DNA of 9,951 bases, taken from NCBI GenBank assembly GCA_946403615.1, contig CAMJAO010000058.1:1-9951 (forward strand), given 5' to 3'. This document shows positions 6,494 through 9,951 of this stretch, piece after piece. The translations under genes were made by a program, and so were the position numbers. This DNA comes from an uncultured Prevotellaceae bacterium (GTDB lineage Bacteria; Bacteroidota; Bacteroidia; Bacteroidales; Bacteroidaceae). The notes beneath the pieces were generated by a model. It made no database searches and was not told where the DNA came from. It saw only the letters and a list, made by a program, of their open reading frames with translations. The stretch's first letter is position 1; every line of letters starts with the position of its first letter.

Positions 6494-6683
6494 TATAGTT
6501 TGTTTCGTAGATGTTTTTATGGTTAGGTTTCTGTTTGTTTTCGATGCAAAAATACTAAAAAATTTGATGTTGTCAAAATTTTACAATATTTTTTTACACG
6601 AATCAACGTAAACGATAACGGACAAATCTGACTAATAAATATCTTCAAAAACCTCCCAACCACAACCGCCCGACCACAAAACC
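6494..6683 (-). other. 190-bp spacer between the large secreted-protein gene and the sigma gene
   Basis: No gene was seen here. Beyond the sigma promoter (6547-6577) it holds a G-rich stretch on the - strand (complement of 6652-6685) just after the stop of the 1019-residue gene, with several GG/GGG runs, and an A/T-rich section at 6555-6600. No clear intrinsic terminator for the upstream gene was found, so read-through into the sigma gene is possible. Confidence 0.5.
6547..6577 (-). promoter_or_regulatory. Bacteroidota-type promoter of the ECF sigma gene
   Basis: Read on the - strand, TTTG (6577-6574, within AATTTTGACA) and TATTTTTG (6554-6547) are separated by 19 bp, which is the Bacteroidota consensus exactly. 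Transcription should start near 6540, giving a leader of about 46 nt, A/T-rich and without a Shine-Dalgarno sequence, before the ATG at 6493. The -7 box and following bases share TATTTTTGCA with the promoter at 65-95. The sigma gene can therefore be expressed independently of the large upstream gene. Confidence 0.75.
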
Positions 6684-9600
6684 TCACTTCCTTCTCAGCC
6701 AAATGACTTTTCCGGAATTGTCATTGAGCTGATAAGTCGAAGTCAACTTGATACCCTTCCCGATTTGGGCAATTTCACCAGTCCGCACATCCACGCTATA
6801 GATGAGGTAACTGCCGGGGTTGACAGGGAATGAGTCTTTGCTTCCCTGATTGTAGATGAGGTAGCCTTTGTCCGGATTGCCTAAAGCCGGGCATTTCTCA
6901 CCTCTCAGTATACTCATTTCGCTTATATCGCGTAATAACTGCTTTTGCAGAGCGTCTGTATTTGTTATCGGCACATTGGGAAGCGAACCGCCTGCCATCA
7001 ACACAGCCCAGCCGTTTTCAGGATAGTTCTGACCGAAATATGTCACGGCTTTGTCGGGATACTGCTCACGGCATTCACGCACAGCACGATAGACCTCGTC
7101 AAATCCCGTCTTGCCTGGTTTCCATTTGCGCATCCATTGCCGTGGTGCCATGTTCTTGCCTGCCGCAGGAGCCCACAACTCTTCTGTGTTGTAGTGCCAA
7201 TAACGAATATCGATGATGTCAACGATGCGGTTCAGAATTGGATCGGCCAAGATGCTGTCCTGGGCGTCTTTTGTCACACTGAGCGCAATGAGTGGATGTT
7301 CGCCAGTCTCCGCTTCCCACTCTGCGATGGTTTCCAGCCAGAAACGTGTGAAATGCAACGGACCCGTATATTCGGCGCTGATGAGATGCACCACGTTGGA
7401 CTGCCCTCTCAACTGCTCCAGATTCATGCGGATGTATTGACGGTGAAGAGCTCGGTTGGTGGCATTCTGCTCGTCATAAAACTGTTCAGCTATGAAGATG
7501 CGCTTGTCGCCTGCGAAGGGGACGGGTTCGGGGAAGTCGGTGCCGTTGATGTTGTTCACCGGACGCCACGGACAGTCCACCCAATGGGCGCCTGCCTCCA
7601 AAATGTTGTGCTGGAAATAATGGTTGTTGAACAACAGAATCTGTCGGGTGGCTCCCTGCTCCGCAAATGTACGTAAGCGCTGCCAATACCATTCGTTCGG
7701 ACGGTTCAGGTCATAGCGCGACAATCCGTCCCAAGCCGTGCCCTGACCGCTGCGTGCAAAGGGCTGCTCATAGAAAGGTGCCCAGACATCACCGTCTGCG
7801 CGGCGAACACGTTCGTGGTCTGTACGGCGCAGGTCGTACCACAATCCGTAATGATGCTCCAGACTGCTGAAATGATGGCGGTCGAGGTATGTCACCACGC
7901 TGTCGATGCGGTCGGTCCAGCCCGTTCCGCTACGTCCCGGCACATAACGGGTGATGGCGGGCTTAGCATCACGTTCCACAAAGTTGTCTTTTACTCTTCC
8001 GCTCCACCAAGGGATGTCGTATTGGTTACCCGTGATGAGCATACCGTCTGCGGTCAGATGTCCTTTGTTGATGCCTATGACTGATGCGGGTGTCTGCTGC
8101 TCTTGCTTGTTGGTGTTGAGTTTGAATGGTCTTATGGGTTCTGTGGAGGCTGTGTAGGGGATACTGTCCATCCACATTTCCAAGGTCAGTCGGGGCATTG
8201 TCAGAGATTCTTGTGCCAACTCCATGGCTTGTTCGACGGTCGGCGATGAAGTGGCATTAGTGGGGCGGGGTAGGATGCGCCCTAATTCTAAGGGTAAGGT
8301 GGATGCGATGTCATTGCGTCTGGACAAGCGCTGTGTCAACTGGTCGTAAAACAATGAGCGCGGCGATACATGGTCATTGCTGCTGGTCCATTCACCGTTG
8401 CCGGTCAACGTACCCCAGCACCCGTGAGCACTGTTGCGGTTTTCCGTGTCGGGAGAATAACATTCGATGGTCGAGGCTGTACATTGCCAGAACATCGAAT
8501 TAGCGGTGTTCCAACCCGTACCGAATTGATATTGCTCGAGGTTGGCAAAACGTAGGTCGTTCCCGTCGATATTCACGATGTCAAACAACAGTCCGCATGC
8601 CCATGAACCGATGCTGCCGCTGAAACCCAGCGACTGCTCGCCCTCGCATTGCACGAAGGCATTCGGACCGGCTGCGCAATAACCGGCTGCAAAATCGTGG
8701 ATGCCTTTACGCGAAATACAACGTTGGAAAAGGGTTTGCTGGCCGCGAGTCAGGAACACACATCGACGCCAACCACCGATTTCCGAAACGGGTTCCTCTG
8801 CTATGCAGTCTTCTACGGTGATGCGGCTTGTATGCTTCTTCAGATTGACTGCCGAACCAGCCAAATGGCTGAAGTCAACGCGTCTTACCCAGCAGTCGCG
8901 TGCGTATTCCATGTAGATTCCGTCCCAACAGTGGTCTTCGTCTTTGGGATTCCAGCCGTTGACCTCCGATACCAACGACAGATTTTCTACACCGCATTCA
9001 CTCAGTTCGAAGGTCGGTTGATAGCGTGCTATGGTCGAACCTTCACACAGGCTGCAGGTCAGCGGGGCGTCCAACTTGATGTTGGTTCCGTCAACGGATG
9101 TTACTGTCCTGGTCCATGTGATGTCGATGTCGCTTGCTTTCCAACCGGTATAATCCAGACCGCCACCGAAATCATCCATTTTCAACCCTGCTATCCATTC
9201 CTTTGTCGAGGGGCGGGTGATTTGCACACGGTCGCCTGTTTTCAAAGTGATGCCCTCTACGGCTATCACATCTTGGCCGACCATCCTGACATGGCCTGTC
9301 TTGCCGTCTGTCTCTGACTTGTCGGAGGCCTGCAGCGGTGCAATCCTGATAATATCTCCTCTGTCTGGGCCTGTTCTCAATAGGGTGGTTTTACCTTTAC
9401 CCATACCACGTATGACGACTCCGTTGGCCGACACGCACAATGGTTTGCTGACACGGAAAGTTCCCTCGCCAATCAGTACTGCACCACGTTGCCTCTTTGC
9501 GTCCGGTTTCAACCCCGACACATAGTCGATGGCCTTCTGGAGCAGTTCCGTACAGTCACCCTCATGCCATGCCACGTAGGCTGCCACGTTCATATCGGGT

Positions 9601-9743
9601 ATCCGTTCCTCTGACGCATGATAACCGCAGGAGGAATAGTCCATTGGTATGTACAACTCCTTTTTAGGCTTCTTTTGTGCCCATGCCGAACAACACAGCA
9701 TCAGGAGGCACCCGACCATCAGCAGGCATATTCGTCGTCTCAT
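6684..9743 (-). CDS. Large secreted protein: pectate-lyase-like beta-helix plus putative glycosidase domain
   Basis: A 1019-residue exported protein. Residues 1-22 form a type I signal peptide, cleaved after AWA (20-22). Residues about 55-130 carry the start of a pectate-lyase-superfamily right-handed beta-helix (DCTELLQKAIDYVSG, GAVLIGEGTFRVSKPLCVSANGVVIRG, GMGKGKTTLL). The helix continues to about residue 480, with turns such as VRRVDFSHLAGSAVNL. A Pro/Thr-rich region (about 490-555) links to a second half (about 557-970), rich in aromatic and acidic residues. That half has alternating strands and helices suggesting a TIM barrel; Glu791 in LISAEYTGP, after a hydrophobic strand, is a candidate acid. 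From memory it resembles Bacteroidota proteins labelled DUF4955/DUF6298. A role in carbohydrate breakdown is inferred; the substrate is unknown and the cell location (periplasm or outside) cannot be decided. The upstream partial gene ends 57 bp before its start. Confidence 0.85.
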   Translation of the reverse strand: MRRRICLLMVGCLLMLCCSAWAQKKPKKELYIPMDYSSCGYHASEERIPDMNVAAYVAWHEGDCTELLQKAIDYVSGLKPDAKRQRGAVLIGEGTFRVSKPLCVSANGVVIRGMGKGKTTLLRTGPDRGDIIRIAPLQASDKSETDGKTGHVRMVGQDVIAVEGITLKTGDRVQITRPSTKEWIAGLKMDDFGGGLDYTGWKASDIDITWTRTVTSVDGTNIKLDAPLTCSLCEGSTIARYQPTFELSECGVENLSLVSEVNGWNPKDEDHCWDGIYMEYARDCWVRRVDFSHLAGSAVNLKKHTSRITVEDCIAEEPVSEIGGWRRCVFLTRGQQTLFQRCISRKGIHDFAAGYCAAGPNAFVQCEGEQSLGFSGSIGSWACGLLFDIVNIDGNDLRFANLEQYQFGTGWNTANSMFWQCTASTIECYSPDTENRNSAHGCWGTLTGNGEWTSSNDHVSPRSLFYDQLTQRLSRRNDIASTLPLELGRILPRPTNATSSPTVEQAMELAQESLTMPRLTLEMWMDSIPYTASTEPIRPFKLNTNKQEQQTPASVIGINKGHLTADGMLITGNQYDIPWWSGRVKDNFVERDAKPAITRYVPGRSGTGWTDRIDSVVTYLDRHHFSSLEHHYGLWYDLRRTDHERVRRADGDVWAPFYEQPFARSGQGTAWDGLSRYDLNRPNEWYWQRLRTFAEQGATRQILLFNNHYFQHNILEAGAHWVDCPWRPVNNINGTDFPEPVPFAGDKRIFIAEQFYDEQNATNRALHRQYIRMNLEQLRGQSNVVHLISAEYTGPLHFTRFWLETIAEWEAETGEHPLIALSVTKDAQDSILADPILNRIVDIIDIRYWHYNTEELWAPAAGKNMAPRQWMRKWKPGKTGFDEVYRAVRECREQYPDKAVTYFGQNYPENGWAVLMAGGSLPNVPITNTDALQKQLLRDISEMSILRGEKCPALGNPDKGYLIYNQGSKDSFPVNPGSYLIYSVDVRTGEIAQIGKGIKLTSTYQLNDNSGKVIWLRRK

Positions 9744-9800
9744 TTCAATGCTAAATTCTTTCCGTTCAAACTTCAGAACTATTGTCCCTTTATCTCCCCT

Positions 9801-9951
9801 TTATTTCACTATCTTCGCGTCTTTCTTCTTGATAAACAGATTGTCATGGGCGGTGACCAGCATGTAATACTCTCCGTCATCCGTCTCCGTAAAAGTGTCG
9901 GCGATAATGGTTCCTTTTTTCACAGTGGCGAAGATCGGAAGTGAAGGAGCC
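9801..9951 (-). CDS. C-terminal fragment of an unidentified protein (5' end outside window)
   Basis: An open frame enters from the right edge and ends at TAA (9803-9801), giving 49 visible residues beginning APSLPIFATVKKG and ending FIKKKDAKIVK. The segment alternates short strands with turns (KKGTIIADTF, GEYYMLVTA, NLFIKKKDA), which would suit the end of a small beta-barrel such as a bacterial SH3 domain, but this is weak. The frame stays open throughout and codon use resembles its neighbours. It ends 57 bp before the large secreted-protein gene on the same strand, with no consensus promoter between, so the two are probably co-transcribed. Its function is not recognisable from this piece. 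Confidence 0.6.
   Translation of the reverse strand, partial: APSLPIFATVKKGTIIADTFTETDDGEYYMLVTAHDNLFIKKKDAKIVK

Noticed and set aside
8649..9317. 222-codon open frame on the + strand (and other long + frames from 6945 to 9944)
   Set aside because: These run antisense to the 1019-residue gene, which has a signal peptide and family motifs. Their products are compositionally odd and unrecognisable.
9744..9800. Promoter for the large secreted-protein gene
   Set aside because: The best -7 candidate reads GAAGTTTG instead of TAnnTTTG and has no TTG about 20 bp upstream, so it is too weak to list.

Overview
The window looks like chromosomal DNA from a member of the Bacteroidota, most likely a Prevotella/Bacteroides-type Bacteroidales. 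Two intergenic sites match the distinctive Bacteroidota promoter (TTTG/TTG, about 19-20 bp, TAnnTTTG). Start codons lack Shine-Dalgarno sequences and sit in A/T-rich leaders. The protein families are also those usual in this group: a short bPH2 membrane protein, an M48 lipoprotein, an NfeD/stomatin pair, a Bacteroides-type WecB paralogue, an ECF sigma factor and a large secreted beta-helix protein. No tRNA, rRNA, CRISPR array, transposase or phage gene was seen.

Left half, + strand (about 65-5886): a promoter at 65-95 is followed by six co-directional genes. They encode a PH-domain membrane protein (128-595), an M48 metalloprotease lipoprotein (702-1610), an NfeD-like protein (1635-2087), a QmcA/stomatin-type SPFH protein (2187-3140), a WecB-like UDP-GlcNAc 2-epimerase homologue (3356-4453) and a MATE transporter (4516-5886). 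None of the gaps between them contains a TAnnTTTG match, so one long transcript is possible. The first four proteins all concern the envelope and suggest a membrane-quality-control module. The 215-bp gap before the epimerase homologue holds a dense set of short degenerate repeats, a hairpin and a run of CCTAG words spaced exactly 10 bp apart. The epimerase homologue keeps its UDP-sugar-binding motifs but has lost several residues that are catalytic in E. coli WecB.

Centre (5887-6683): a 17-bp perfect hairpin lies between the convergent MATE and sigma-factor genes and probably ends transcription from both sides. The ECF sigma factor (6493-5987, - strand) has its own consensus promoter but no visible anti-sigma gene or SusC/SusD pair beside it.

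Right half, - strand: a 1019-residue secreted protein (9743-6684) joins an N-terminal pectate-lyase-like beta-helix to a C-terminal half that may be a TIM-barrel glycosidase. It follows, 57 bp downstream, the last 49 codons of another gene cut by the window edge (9951-9801). The two probably share a transcript. The best candidates for something undescribed are the degenerate epimerase paralogue, the bimodular secreted protein and the 10-bp-phased repeat tract.
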